This document shows, one piece after another, positions 23,726 through 32,909 of a stretch of 64,000 nt of DNA (within the stretch, counting starts at the first letter, position 1; every line of letters starts with the position of its first letter). Both the position numbers and the translations under genes were made by a program. The notes under the pieces are model-generated. The model ran no database searches, was not told where the DNA came from, and worked only from the letters and a program-made list of their open reading frames with translations. The stretch covers positions 62,001-126,000 of the forward strand of contig CAWBXZ010000003.1 in NCBI GenBank assembly GCA_963792855.1, given 5' to 3'. Source of the DNA: SG8-40 sp963792855. GTDB lineage: Bacteria > Pseudomonadota > Gammaproteobacteria > Burkholderiales > Eutrophovitaceae.

Positions 23726-25176
23726 TGCGGGCGATGAAAGCGACCGGCACGTCGGCATCGTGCCTGCGCACCGCGCTGTTACTGTGCATGACGGTTGCGC
23801 TGGCCGGTGCCGCGCAGACACTGCACCCCGATTCGCTCACCGCAGGGCCATGGACTATCGCCGAGCAGGGCCCTGCGGCCTACAGCATTCCCATTGCCAC
23901 GCTGGACAAGAAGCAGGGCAAGCGCTTCGCCGGCGGCAAGGAACAATTTAATGAGCCCTGGGTTGTCGCCCCCGATCCCTCGGGCGTATGGGGCCTCGGA
24001 CCGACGTTCAACGAAGATCGCTGCGTGCGCTGTCACGAGGCCAACGGGCGCTCGCCGGCCGTTCCGGATGGCGGCGAAGCGACGCGCGGCCCACTGGTGC
24101 GTCTGAGCGTCACCGGCAATGACGAGCATGGCGGCCCGTTACCACACCCCGACTACGGTGACCAGTTGCAGAACCGCGGAATCGAGGGGCGGGTTCCTCC
24201 CGAAGGAAAGGTCATCGTCACCTACTCTTCACGCGAGGTGGAACTGGCCGGCGGCGAGATCGTCAGCCTGCGCGTGCCGCAAATAAGGTTCGACGAATTG
24301 CAATTCGGCGAAATCGGGAACCAGACCATGACATCGCTCCGGGTGGCGCCACAACTCGTCGGTCTTGGCTTGCTCGAAGCGGTGCCTGACGAAACGCTTC
24401 TCGCCATAGCCAAGCGACAGGCTGAACAAGGCGTCAGCGGCAGGCCGAATACGGTCTGGGATGTCGAAAATGAGCGCCGCGCAATGGGACGGTTCGGCTG
24501 GAAAGCAAACCAGCCCAGCGTACGCCAGCAGGTCGCGGCCGCCTTTATCGGCGACATCGGCGCGACGACTTATCTGTTCCAGCTGGAGAACTGCCCGGCA
24601 GCCCAGAAGAAATGTCTGGACATGCCATCCGCATCGTTGTGCGGCGGACAAGGCGGGTGCCGCGGCAACACCTTCCGCCCTGAGGTCAATCCGAGCCGCC
24701 TGACGAATATCTCGCTGTATCTGCGCACGCTCGCGGTGCCCGCCCGAAGGAACGCGGACGACCCGGCGGTCAGGAAAGGCGAGCAACTCTTCACCGAGGC
24801 CCGGTGCAGTACCTGCCATGTTCCGCAGATGCAAACAGCCGCTGCCGATGGTCTTCCGCATGATGTTGCCGCAGCGGCAAATGTCACCATTCACCCCTAC
24901 ACCGACATGCTATTGCACGACATGGGGCCGGAGCTCGCGGACGGAAGACCGGACTTCGAAGCGACCGGCAGTGAGTGGCGCACGCCGCCGTTGTGGGGCA
25001 TCGGCCTGCTTGCCACGGTCAACGGACATAGCGACCTGCTGCACGACGGCCGTGCCCGCAACGTCACTGAAGCCATTCTCTGGCACGGGGGCGAGGCACA
25101 CGCGGCACGCGAACTGTTCCGGAACATGGCAGCGGAGGACCGTGCCGCCCTGGTCAAATTCGTCAATTCGATCTAG
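23725..25176 (+). CDS. di-heme oxidoreductase-like cytochrome (DUF1111)
   Basis: This 483-residue exported protein has an N-terminal hydrophobic leader (about residues 15-35) and two c-type heme sites, CVRCH at 100-104 and CSTCH at 361-365. The HDMGPELADGR and EWRTPPLWGIG segments are hallmarks of the DUF1111 di-heme thiol-oxidoreductase-like family, whose C-terminal half resembles di-heme peroxidases. It would work in the periplasm in electron transfer. The start at 23725 overlaps the FmdB stop; a GTG at 23707 is a less likely alternative. It is the third gene of a unit with the amidohydrolase and FmdB genes. Confidence 0.85.
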   Translation: MRAMKATGTSASCLRTALLLCMTVALAGAAQTLHPDSLTAGPWTIAEQGPAAYSIPIATLDKKQGKRFAGGKEQFNEPWVVAPDPSGVWGLGPTFNEDRCVRCHEANGRSPAVPDGGEATRGPLVRLSVTGNDEHGGPLPHPDYGDQLQNRGIEGRVPPEGKVIVTYSSREVELAGGEIVSLRVPQIRFDELQFGEIGNQTMTSLRVAPQLVGLGLLEAVPDETLLAIAKRQAEQGVSGRPNTVWDVENERRAMGRFGWKANQPSVRQQVAAAFIGDIGATTYLFQLENCPAAQKKCLDMPSASLCGGQGGCRGNTFRPEVNPSRLTNISLYLRTLAVPARRNADDPAVRKGEQLFTEARCSTCHVPQMQTAAADGLPHDVAAAANVTIHPYTDMLLHDMGPELADGRPDFEATGSEWRTPPLWGIGLLATVNGHSDLLHDGRARNVTEAILWHGGEAHAARELFRNMAAEDRAALVKFVNSI

Positions 25177-25278
25177 GGCCAGTTAACGCATATTTGGTCG
25201 ACGCGCCGGTGGCCACTGTGACCGCGGCATTCAGTACTTTTTTTTCACCGTCCGGCTGGCGCAGCACCGCGCCTGCGC

Positions 25279-26896
25279 TCAGTTGTCCGCGTCGCGCAGC
25301 GCCCGGCGGATAATCTTGCCGGTGGCAGTTTGCGGCAAGCTTTCAACATAGCGTATTTGCCGCGGATACTCGTGCGCTGACAACCGGGAGCGCACATGTT
25401 GCTGGAGATCGCGGGTGAGACCTTCACCTGGACGATAGCCGTCACGCAGCACCACGAAAGCCGCGACGATTTCGGTCCGCTCCGGGTCCGGTTTGCCAAC
25501 CACCGCAGCGTTTCGCACGGCCGGGTGCGACAGCAGGCAGTCTTCGATCGGCCCCGGGCCAATCCGGTAGCCGGCGCTGGTGATCACATCGTCGTCGCGG
25601 CCGACGAAGGTCAGATAGCCCTGCTCATCCATCACGCCCAGATCGCCGGTGACCAGCCAGTCGCCAATGAACTTCTCCCGCGTCGCCTTCTCGTTGTTCC
25701 AGTACCCGAGAAACATTACCGGGTCGGGCGCGTGCACCGCGATACTCCCCTGCTCGCCCGGCGGCATGACATTGCCCGAGCGATCGATCACCGCAACCCT
25801 GTGACCGGGAACCGGCTTGCCGATGACGCCCGGCCTGACATCGAGCAGACTGGAGCAGGATGAGGCTGTCATATTGCACTCGGTCTGGCCGTAGAACTCA
25901 TTGATGGTCAGGCCGAGCTGCTCCCTGGACCATTGCAACAACTCGACGCCGAGGGATTCGCCGCCGCTCGCCAGCGAGCGCAGATTCAGCTTCCAGCGCT
26001 GGGCCGGGCGTTCGACGGTGCGCAGCATTCTCAATGCCGTCGGAGGCATGAACACATTTCGCACGGCATGCCGCGCCATCAGGTCAAAAGCCGCTTCAGC
26101 GTCGAATTTCGCGAACCGGCGTGCAATTACCGGAATGCCCAGATGCCAACCCGCAAACAATATGTCGATCAGCCCGCCAATCCATGCCCAGTCCGCCGGC
26201 GTCCACATCAAATCGCCTTCAACACCGAGAAAGTCGTGTGACATTTCAACCCCCGGCATATGGCCAAGCAGACTACGATGCGGCAACAGGGCCCCTTTCG
26301 GTGCACCGGTGGTGCCGGAGGTGTAAATGATCAATGCGGGATCCTCGGCGAGCGTGTCCGCCACCTCGAAAGAAGCCGACACTTTCTGCAACAGACGGTG
26401 ATAATCTTCAGCGCCTTGTGCCGCCCCATCGACGCAGAGGACCGTGTCGAGTTGCGGCAGGTGCTCGCGAATCTGCGAGATCTTTTCTGCCCCCGCGACG
26501 TCGGTTACGATCAGTCTGGCACTGGAGTCTGACAAACGGTATCTGAGGGCATCGATGCCGAAAAGGGTGAACAGCGGCACGGCAATGGCACCCAATCTTG
26601 TAGGCGGCGATATGCGCAAGCGCGGTTTCAGGCTGTTGGGGCAGAAGTATGGCAACGCGATCGCCCCGCCCCACACCATGCGCTGCGAACAGGTTGGCGG
26701 TACGATCCGACAGTGATCGCAGCGTGTCAAAACTGTAGCGGCGTATCTCGCCATGATCCGTTTCATGAATCAATGCCGGTCTTTCGCTGCCGTCGGCCCA
26801 CTTGTCGCAAACATCTACGCCAATGTTGTAACGCTCCGGAATGTTCCAGCGAAAGTCCTCGTACAAGGCATCATATGACTCCCGAACTTTCAGCAC
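25279..26896 (-). pseudogene. acyl-CoA synthetase (AMP-binding) with an apparent frameshift
   Basis: Together the two frames encode a near-complete ANL-family acyl-CoA synthetase of about 540 residues. The N-terminal part (GTG at 26896, ribosome site GGGGAA) runs LKVRESYDALYEDFRWNIP to AHIAAYKIG. The sequence then continues in another frame from LGAIAVPLFTLFG to the stop. The shift falls at a G-run (CCC at 26591-26593 on the plus strand); removing one base restores KIGAIAVPLF. Downstream all core motifs are intact: YTSGTTGAPKG (A3), FYGQTE (A5), TGDLGVMDEQG (A7) and the lysine in QTATGKIIRRALRD (A10). Either the gene is newly broken or a base is miscalled. Confidence 0.85.
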
Positions 26897-27016
26897 TGCA
26901 TTTCCCCGATATCCTTGCTTCACAGGAGTTTGCCTTGTCCCACGCCGCCATTCAAACGAATCTAGCACCCGGGAAGGCTGGCCCCCGTGCCCGGCTTGCA
27001 GCGATTTCAGATTGAC

Positions 27017-27424
27017 ATGACCCGACGACGCAAGAGATCAAACGACTATGTAAGCCCTCGCCACTGGACCGTCCAGCTCAAACGCAGGCTCAGGCTCTCC
27101 TGGCTGGCGATATGTCTTGGTGTACTCGCCGTGTGGTGGTTTGACTGGGGATTTTTGGATGGCGCAGGCCAGCGCATTGAACATCGCCAGCTTCTCGACG
27201 CGACCATGGGAATAATTGCCTTTCCGGGCGGCTTGCTGTGGGTCTGGCTGGTGCCGTATTTCGAGCCGATGGCACAGGCGGCTGCCCGGGCGGCCGGCAT
27301 ATCGCCGCCCGTGTGGCGCGATTACGGCCCGGCGCTACTGACATGGTCGGGAGCGACACTGATCGGCTACATTCAGTGGTTCTGGCTGCTGCCGCATGTG
27401 TTTACACTCAGAAGCGGCGATTAG
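27017..27424 (+). CDS. small membrane protein, unknown
   Basis: This 135-residue protein has an N-terminal basic stretch (MTRRRKRSND), then hydrophobic segments at about 27-45, 62-82 and 105-130. It is rich in Trp (WWFDWGF, WLVPYFEP, IQWFWLLP), which suggests an inner-membrane protein. No family is recognised. The start is ATG 27017; the ribosome site is poor, and a GTG at 26987 would add ten residues. It is divergent from the broken acyl-CoA synthetase. Confidence 0.55.
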   Translation: MTRRRKRSNDYVSPRHWTVQLKRRLRLSWLAICLGVLAVWWFDWGFLDGAGQRIEHRQLLDATMGIIAFPGGLLWVWLVPYFEPMAQAAARAAGISPPVWRDYGPALLTWSGATLIGYIQWFWLLPHVFTLRSGD

Positions 27425-27650
27425 GTCCGCCGGATGCCGCTCTCCGGGGTGCAATCCCGTCTCGAACTGGAACCTTGCGGACCCTGCAACGTCACATACA
27501 CAGGACTCGCGAATGACAGCCCGGCAAACGACAAAGTCGATTCTGAACGCGCATCGTGGTATTTTTCAAAACATGACGCAGAGGTGGCCTTTTTTCCGGC
27601 GACCGGCAGCAAACGCACATACCCGCCCTTGAAGGCACTGTGAGGTATCA

Positions 27651-28013
27651 ATGAGCCTGAAAATTCGTGATCGGGACCTTTCTCCGGCCGAAAAGTCGTT
27701 TCTCAAATGGCAGTACGGATTCGAAGAAGACGACGATCCCTTTGAAATCTCACTGTGGCAGACCATCATGCGCGCATGGGAGTCGGACAATGCGCCGTCG
27801 ATGTCGGAGGCACAGGGAACGGATCATCTATCGCGCCTTGGGGCCAAAACCGCTTACCCCGAACACGTAGCCCTGTATATCAAGTTCAAATCGGACCAAA
27901 GCGACCGTTTTTGGCGGCAACTCATTACCCGGGCCGGACTCGCCGATCGTCGGCAGCGCAAGGCCGCAGCACCGGTGGAACGACGGCGCCGGACCAGTAA
28001 CGCGACAGCTTGA
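27651..28013 (+). CDS. hypothetical protein, 120 residues
   Basis: A small cytoplasmic protein begins MSLKIRDRDLSPAEKSFLKWQYGFEEDDDPFE. It is mostly polar and helical with a basic, disordered-looking tail (about 92-120, ending RRRRTSNATA). A GAGG ribosome site is present 7 bases before the ATG. No family is recognised. It is followed by a strong bidirectional terminator shared with the convergent cold-shock gene, supporting that it is a real transcription unit. Confidence 0.6.
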   Translation: MSLKIRDRDLSPAEKSFLKWQYGFEEDDDPFEISLWQTIMRAWESDNAPSMSEAQGTDHLSRLGAKTAYPEHVALYIKFKSDQSDRFWRQLITRAGLADRRQRKAAAPVERRRRTSNATA

Positions 28014-28054
28014 CCGGAACGTCGGCGGGGACACCGCAACGTGACGAATACCAA

Positions 28055-28086
28055 CAAAAAAGCCCGGGAAAACCCGGGCTTTTTTG
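28055..28086. terminator. bidirectional intrinsic terminator
   Basis: An 8-bp GC stem (AGCCCGGG 28061-28068 with 28073-28080), loop AAAA, is flanked by an A-run on the left and a T-run on the right. It can end both the gene at 27651-28013 and the convergent cold-shock gene. Confidence 0.92.
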
Positions 28087-28105
28087 TTGTCTGATCCTTA
28101 CGGAA

Positions 28106-28312
28106 TCAGTCGATCGGCTTGATGTTGGTCGCCTGGTCGCCTTTCGGGCCAGTCGTCACATCAAACGATACCTTCTGGTTCTCTTTGAGGGTCTTGAAGC
28201 CGTTGCCCTGAATCGCCGAAAAATGTGCGAAAAGATCTTTTCCGCCTTCATCCGGGGTGATGAAACCAAAACCTTTTGAATCATTGAACCACTTTACGGT
28301 ACCGGTACTCAT
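28106..28312 (-). CDS. cold-shock protein, CspA family
   Basis: This 68-residue single-domain cold-shock protein has both RNA-binding motifs, KGFGFI (RNP1, residues 13-18) and DLFAHF (RNP2, residues 27-32). It binds single-stranded RNA/DNA and acts as an RNA chaperone. The ribosome site AGGAAGAG lies 8 bases before the ATG. The mRNA should have a leader of roughly 140 bases, judging from the promoter at 28462-28490, as usual for genes with cold-regulated translation. Length and sequence are typical. Confidence 0.97.
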   Translation of the reverse strand: MSTGTVKWFNDSKGFGFITPDEGGKDLFAHFSAIQGNGFKTLKENQKVSFDVTTGPKGDQATNIKPID

Positions 28313-28461
28313 GTATATCTCTTCCTAACTTGATAAAAATTACAAAAAAGGCTTTCGCCAGAAATGCCAGAACTTCAAGGAGAGATCAGGGAACCGGAAA
28401 AGCACCGCAATGCGGACAAGTCAAGGTAACGATTTCTCGGCTTGAGAATCTTGCAAACTGC

Positions 28462-28490
28462 CTTATACCCCCGTTTTCACAAGACGTCAA
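28462..28490 (-). promoter_or_regulatory. sigma-70 promoter for the cold-shock gene
   Basis: On the minus strand a -35 TTGACG (28485-28490) and a -10 TATAAG (28462-28467) are separated by exactly 17 bases. The predicted start of transcription is near 28455, giving a long 5' leader upstream of the cold-shock start at 28312. Confidence 0.75.
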
Positions 28491-28577
28491 AACATTAATT
28501 TGGCCGAATAGAGGCTATCGAATCCGTGCCTTGCAGCGGCGTTGCGCCAATTACCGCCAAAGGCCTACCCCGTACTG

Positions 28578-29663
28578 TCAGATCGCCGGCTGCCAGTCCC
28601 GGACCGCTTCGGCGACCTGCAGTCCGAGCTCGCGCGATGTCGTCCACTTGCCGCCATAAATCGTCAACGTTCTGCCCTGCCGCACAATGACCGATTCCCG
28701 CGTCACCGCATTCGCTCTTTTTTCCTGCGAAGCGACCAGAGGCCTGATCCCGGCGAAATCGGACAAGATGTCATCCGGCCCCAGGCAGGGGTCGAAGTAG
28801 GCATCGTAGAGACGCGTGAGGTAGGCGCGCTCGGCACCGCTGCATACCACCGGCTCCTCCAGACCCTGGCGTACCTCGGTCGTGCCAATGAGGGTATGTT
28901 CACCATAGGGCAGAACAAAGCAGGGGCGGCCATCGTCGGGAGATTCCACCAGGAAGCCTAACCGGTGGCGCGGGGACGCCAGCAAATGACTACCACGCAC
29001 GAGGTCGAGCCGATGCGCAGCCTCCATGCCACTGTTCTCGAGCAAGGAAGCCGCCCACGGCCCACAGGCGTTCACCACAGCGTCGAATCGCTCACGGCCT
29101 GTCGTAGCCATGACTTCGCCGGCAGGATCGATCCGCTCCACCCGGGTGTGCGCCCTGACCTGTGCACCCATTTTCACAATTCGCTGTAACGCCCAGCCTC
29201 CCAGTGCGTGATCGTCCATCTGTCCGTCACGAAACACGTACGCACCGCGCAGACCGGCTGTCCTCAGTTGTGGCACCTGGCGCGCGAGCGCAACGGCGCT
29301 CATCCAGCGATGCCCGCCAAGGCTGTGGCGCCCGGCCAGCCATTGATACAAAAGCAGCCCGCTTTTCAGCGTCAGGCGCCAACGCCTCGAACCACGATAC
29401 AGCGGAATCGCGATCTCTATGGTGCGGGTGTGGCGGGGCGCATTTTCCAGCCACCATGCGCGTGCACGCAGTCCCTCCCGAACCAGTGCGAAATCGCCGT
29501 GCTCCAGGTAACGCAAACCACCATGCAGCAATTTGGTCGATGCGCGGCTGGTTGCGCCCATCGGGTCGTCTCGCTCGAACAGAACCACCTCGTGCCCTCT
29601 TTCGAGCAAAGCCCATGCGCTCATGACGCCATTGATACCGGCGCCGACGATTGCGAACCTCAA
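28578..29663 (-). CDS. FAD-dependent glycerol-3-phosphate dehydrogenase-like oxidoreductase, short form
   Basis: This 361-residue enzyme has the FAD-binding start FAIVGAGINGVMSAWAL and the GlpD-type active-site stretch ATSRASTKLLHGGLRYLE (about residues 37-54). GRPCFVLPYGEHTLIGTTEV and IYGGKWTTSRELG follow. These match GlpD, which oxidises glycerol-3-phosphate to dihydroxyacetone phosphate and passes electrons to quinone. GlpD is normally about 500 residues; this one ends soon after the FAD domain and lacks the extra C-terminal domain, so its substrate is uncertain. The start is ATG 29663. Confidence 0.82.
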   Translation of the reverse strand: MRFAIVGAGINGVMSAWALLERGHEVVLFERDDPMGATSRASTKLLHGGLRYLEHGDFALVREGLRARAWWLENAPRHTRTIEIAIPLYRGSRRWRLTLKSGLLLYQWLAGRHSLGGHRWMSAVALARQVPQLRTAGLRGAYVFRDGQMDDHALGGWALQRIVKMGAQVRAHTRVERIDPAGEVMATTGRERFDAVVNACGPWAASLLENSGMEAAHRLDLVRGSHLLASPRHRLGFLVESPDDGRPCFVLPYGEHTLIGTTEVRQGLEEPVVCSGAERAYLTRLYDAYFDPCLGPDDILSDFAGIRPLVASQEKRANAVTRESVIVRQGRTLTIYGGKWTTSRELGLQVAEAVRDWQPAI

Positions 29664-29886
29664 TCTGTTGCCCGCATACGATCACTCCCGCGTTGAAATT
29701 GGCGTGCCTCCCGGTCACGGCGCTCCAGCCGATTTGCCGGCCTGGCATCGTCGCGTGACCGCGAGCAACAATGCATAGAGCAAGAAACGGACGCTGCGTC
29801 GCGCGATGGCGCACCGAAGCGCGCGCACTCTGCGCGTATCATATTCCTGCACCCACAAATTTCGTCAGCCGAAAAAAGGAGCATCC

Positions 29887-32172
29887 ATGGCCGCCCCGCT
29901 GGAACTTGCCGCAATCGAGTATCACGAGTTTCCCGTCGCCGGAAAGATATCAGTTGTACCGACCAAGGGACTGACCAACCAGCGGGATCTGGCACTTGCC
30001 TACTCGCCGGGAGTCGCCTACGCGTGCAAGGCGATCGAAGCGGAACCGGCACGTGCTGCACAGCTGACCTCGCGTGCCAACCTTGTCGGCGTGGTCACCA
30101 ACGGTACGGCAGTGCTGGGACTTGGCAACATAGGACCGCTCGCCAGCAAACCGGTCATGGAAGGCAAGGGCTGTCTGTTCAAGAAATTTGCCGGAATCGA
30201 CGTCTTCGACATCGAGTTGGCGGAGACCGATCCCGACAAACTGGTCGATATCATTGCCGCGCTCGAACCGACACTGGGCGGAATCAATCTCGAAGATATC
30301 AAGGCGCCGGAGTGTTTCTATATCGAAAGAAAGCTGCGCGAGCGCATGAACATACCGGTATTCCACGATGACCAGCACGGCACTGCGATTATCGTCGGCG
30401 CCGCCGTGATCAACGGGCTGAAAGTCGTGGACAAACACATCGGCGACGTGCGCCTGGTCTGTTCCGGCGCCGGCGCCTCCGCCATTGCCTGTCTCGACCT
30501 GCTCGTCACGCTCGGTGTCAGGCCGGACAACATCGTCGTATGTGACTCCAAAGGCGTCATCTTCAAAGGCCGCGAACCGAACATGGAGCCGAACAAGGCG
30601 CGCTACGCACGTGACACGAAGCATCGCAAGATCGCAGAGGCATTGCCCGGCGCCGACATCTTTCTTGGCCTGTCCGGACCGGGTGCCATCACCCAGGACG
30701 ACGTCAAGGCAATGGCGGACAAGCCACTGGTGCTGGCGCTGGCGAATCCGACTCCGGAAATTCTGCCTGAGGACGTCAAGGCGGTGCGTCCGGATGCGGT
30801 AATTGCCACCGGCCGCTCGGATTACCCCAACCAGGTCAATAATGTGCTGTGCTTTCCCTTCATTTTTCGGGGAGCGCTCGATGTCGGCGCCACCCGGATT
30901 ACCGAAGAAATGAAACTGGCCTGCGTTCATGCAATTGCCGATCTTGCCCAGGCCGAACAGTCCGTCATCGTTGCGTCCGCGTACGAAGGACAGGAGTTGT
31001 CGTTTGGCCCGGAGTACGTCATCCCCACGCCCTTTGATCCTCGCCTGATCAGCCGGATCGCACCGGCCGTTGCGCAGGCGGCGATGGACAGCGGTGTCGC
31101 TACGCGGCCAATCGCCGACTTGCAGGCGTATCGCGACAAAATCAGCAACTTTGTGTATCGCTCGGGATTCGTCATGAAACCGGTTTTTGCGGCTGCAAAA
31201 GCCGCACCGAAACGGGTGATTTACGCCGAGGGAGAGGACGAACGGGTATTGCACGCCGTTCAGGCGGTCATCGATGAAAAACTCGCACAGCCGATTCTGA
31301 TCGGCCGGCCCGAGGTAATCGAAATGCGCATCAAGAAGGCCGGCTTGCGCCTGGCGCCAGGCAAGGACTTCGAGGTAGTCAATCCGGAAAACGATCCCCG
31401 TTACAAGGAAACCTGGCAGGACTACTACCAGATCATGCGGCGCAAGGGCGTGTCTCCTGATGACGCGCGCTCGCATGTGCGCCAATCGACCACTCTGATC
31501 GGCGCCATGTTGTTACGGCGTGGCGACGGCGATGCCCTGCTGTGCGGGACATTCGGTCGCCACAAGGATCACCTGCGTCACATTGGCAATGTGATCGGAC
31601 GACGGCCGGACGCGTCCATTTTCGCCGCGATGAATGTCCTGTTGCTGCCGCAACGCACACTATTCGTTGCGGATACCTACGTTAACGAAAACCCGAACCC
31701 GGAACATCTTGCCGAAATCACTCTGATGGCGGCCGATGAAGTACGGCGCTTCGGCCTGGAACCAAAAGTGGCGCTGTTGTCGCACTCGAATTTCGGTACC
31801 GACGACTCGCCGTCGGCGCTGAAACTCAGCGAAGCACTCGATCTGATCGAGCGCGCCTCGCCGGATCTGGCAATCGATGGCGAAATGCACGGCGACGCAG
31901 CACTGTCAGAAGCGATTCGCAATCGCATGCACCCCGATTCGAAACTCCGCGGCGAAGCGAATCTGTTGATCATGCCGAATATGGACGCAGCGAATATTGC
32001 ATTCAATCTGCTGAAAATGGCCGGGGGCGAAGGGATAACCGTCGGGCCGATCCTGCTGGGCGCCGCCAAACCGGTTCATATTCTGACACCGACTGCAACG
32101 GTACGACGCCTGGTCAACATGACCGCACTTGCAGTTGTCGACGCAAATGCGCAGCAAAGAACGCTGTTCTGA
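29887..32172 (+). CDS. maeB: NADP-dependent malic enzyme with phosphotransacetylase-like domain
   Basis: This 761-residue protein oxidatively decarboxylates malate to pyruvate. The malic enzyme domain (about 1-420) has the Tyr/Lys catalytic region near LAYSPGVAYACK and the segment HDDQHGTAIIVGAAVINGL. A nucleotide fold with GAGASAIACLDLL follows. The C-terminal part (about 430-761) is the phosphate acetyltransferase-like domain usual in MaeB, thought to be regulatory. The start ATG 29887 is preceded by AAAGGAG; a longer frame to 29806 is not needed. Length matches the family. Confidence 0.95.
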   Translation: MAAPLELAAIEYHEFPVAGKISVVPTKGLTNQRDLALAYSPGVAYACKAIEAEPARAAQLTSRANLVGVVTNGTAVLGLGNIGPLASKPVMEGKGCLFKKFAGIDVFDIELAETDPDKLVDIIAALEPTLGGINLEDIKAPECFYIERKLRERMNIPVFHDDQHGTAIIVGAAVINGLKVVDKHIGDVRLVCSGAGASAIACLDLLVTLGVRPDNIVVCDSKGVIFKGREPNMEPNKARYARDTKHRKIAEALPGADIFLGLSGPGAITQDDVKAMADKPLVLALANPTPEILPEDVKAVRPDAVIATGRSDYPNQVNNVLCFPFIFRGALDVGATRITEEMKLACVHAIADLAQAEQSVIVASAYEGQELSFGPEYVIPTPFDPRLISRIAPAVAQAAMDSGVATRPIADLQAYRDKISNFVYRSGFVMKPVFAAAKAAPKRVIYAEGEDERVLHAVQAVIDEKLAQPILIGRPEVIEMRIKKAGLRLAPGKDFEVVNPENDPRYKETWQDYYQIMRRKGVSPDDARSHVRQSTTLIGAMLLRRGDGDALLCGTFGRHKDHLRHIGNVIGRRPDASIFAAMNVLLLPQRTLFVADTYVNENPNPEHLAEITLMAADEVRRFGLEPKVALLSHSNFGTDDSPSALKLSEALDLIERASPDLAIDGEMHGDAALSEAIRNRMHPDSKLRGEANLLIMPNMDAANIAFNLLKMAGGEGITVGPILLGAAKPVHILTPTATVRRLVNMTALAVVDANAQQRTLF

Positions 32173-32909
32173 TCAGCATGCACTGCGAAAAAAACGCGGA
32201 CCGAAATAAAGTCGCGTGACACATCTGTCACCGACAACCATTCCGTTGATCGAAGTCAACCGGCATATCAGGACGCAAACCGGCAAGTATTCCGATCATC
32301 CGGAAGATGTCATCTGCCCTGCGGTTGCCGGTTTCCCTGGCTGCGGCGATCGATGCCTGCAAGAAAACTGCATGTGCCGCTTCCGGTTTGCAGGCCCGTG
32401 AAGCATCGGAAAAATGCTCCCGCCGGCCCAATACCTGAATCACGAAACGAACCGTTTTATCATTGCCATCGTTGCGATTACAGACCGGTTGGTGCACCAC
32501 TGCCCGTAAATCAATACGATACGGCGCCATGATGCAATGCACCATAAACACCGGCATGATGGAATGCAAAATGAAGTTCAATAATGCATGCAGCAAACTG
32601 GACGCGGAGGCAAAACCCGCTTAGGATTCGCGTTCCAGAATTCGAATTCGCCCGTAACAGGGGGAGGAGAGTAGTCGCCTTCAAGAGCGACGGGGAGGGG
32701 GCCCACGAAGATTGATCTTCGTGGGCCCTTCCAATTTGGGATGACCGGCTCGGTCGGGTCGTTGCCGGAAAAACGCAGAGAGCGCTTCTTTTTCATGTGC
32801 CGATGTCTGCAGCGTCCCGTTACCTTTTTCCTACGCGTCAATGGCTGCTGCCCCTGCCACGGCACTCACCGATAGAATAACGAACCATGCATTCTGACGA
32901 CGACGCGTC
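32173..32909. other. intergenic region with long hairpin and direct repeats
   Basis: The 737 bases between maeB and oxyR hold no convincing gene. A perfect 13-bp inverted repeat (32699-32711 with 32716-32728, loop TTGA) is the strongest structure. Two near-identical 14-mers (32528-32541 and 32555-32568, 13 of 14 bases the same, 27 bases apart) lie upstream. A minus-strand frame over the hairpin (32578-32865) has no family resemblance or ribosome site. Confidence 0.5.

Noticed and set aside
29950..31485. Long minus-strand frame of 511 codons opposite malic enzyme
   Set aside because: Antisense shadow of a strongly conserved enzyme, His/Arg-rich without domains.
32578..32865. Minus-strand frame over the hairpin upstream of oxyR
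   Set aside because: Interrupted by the perfect palindrome, no ribosome site and no family resemblance.
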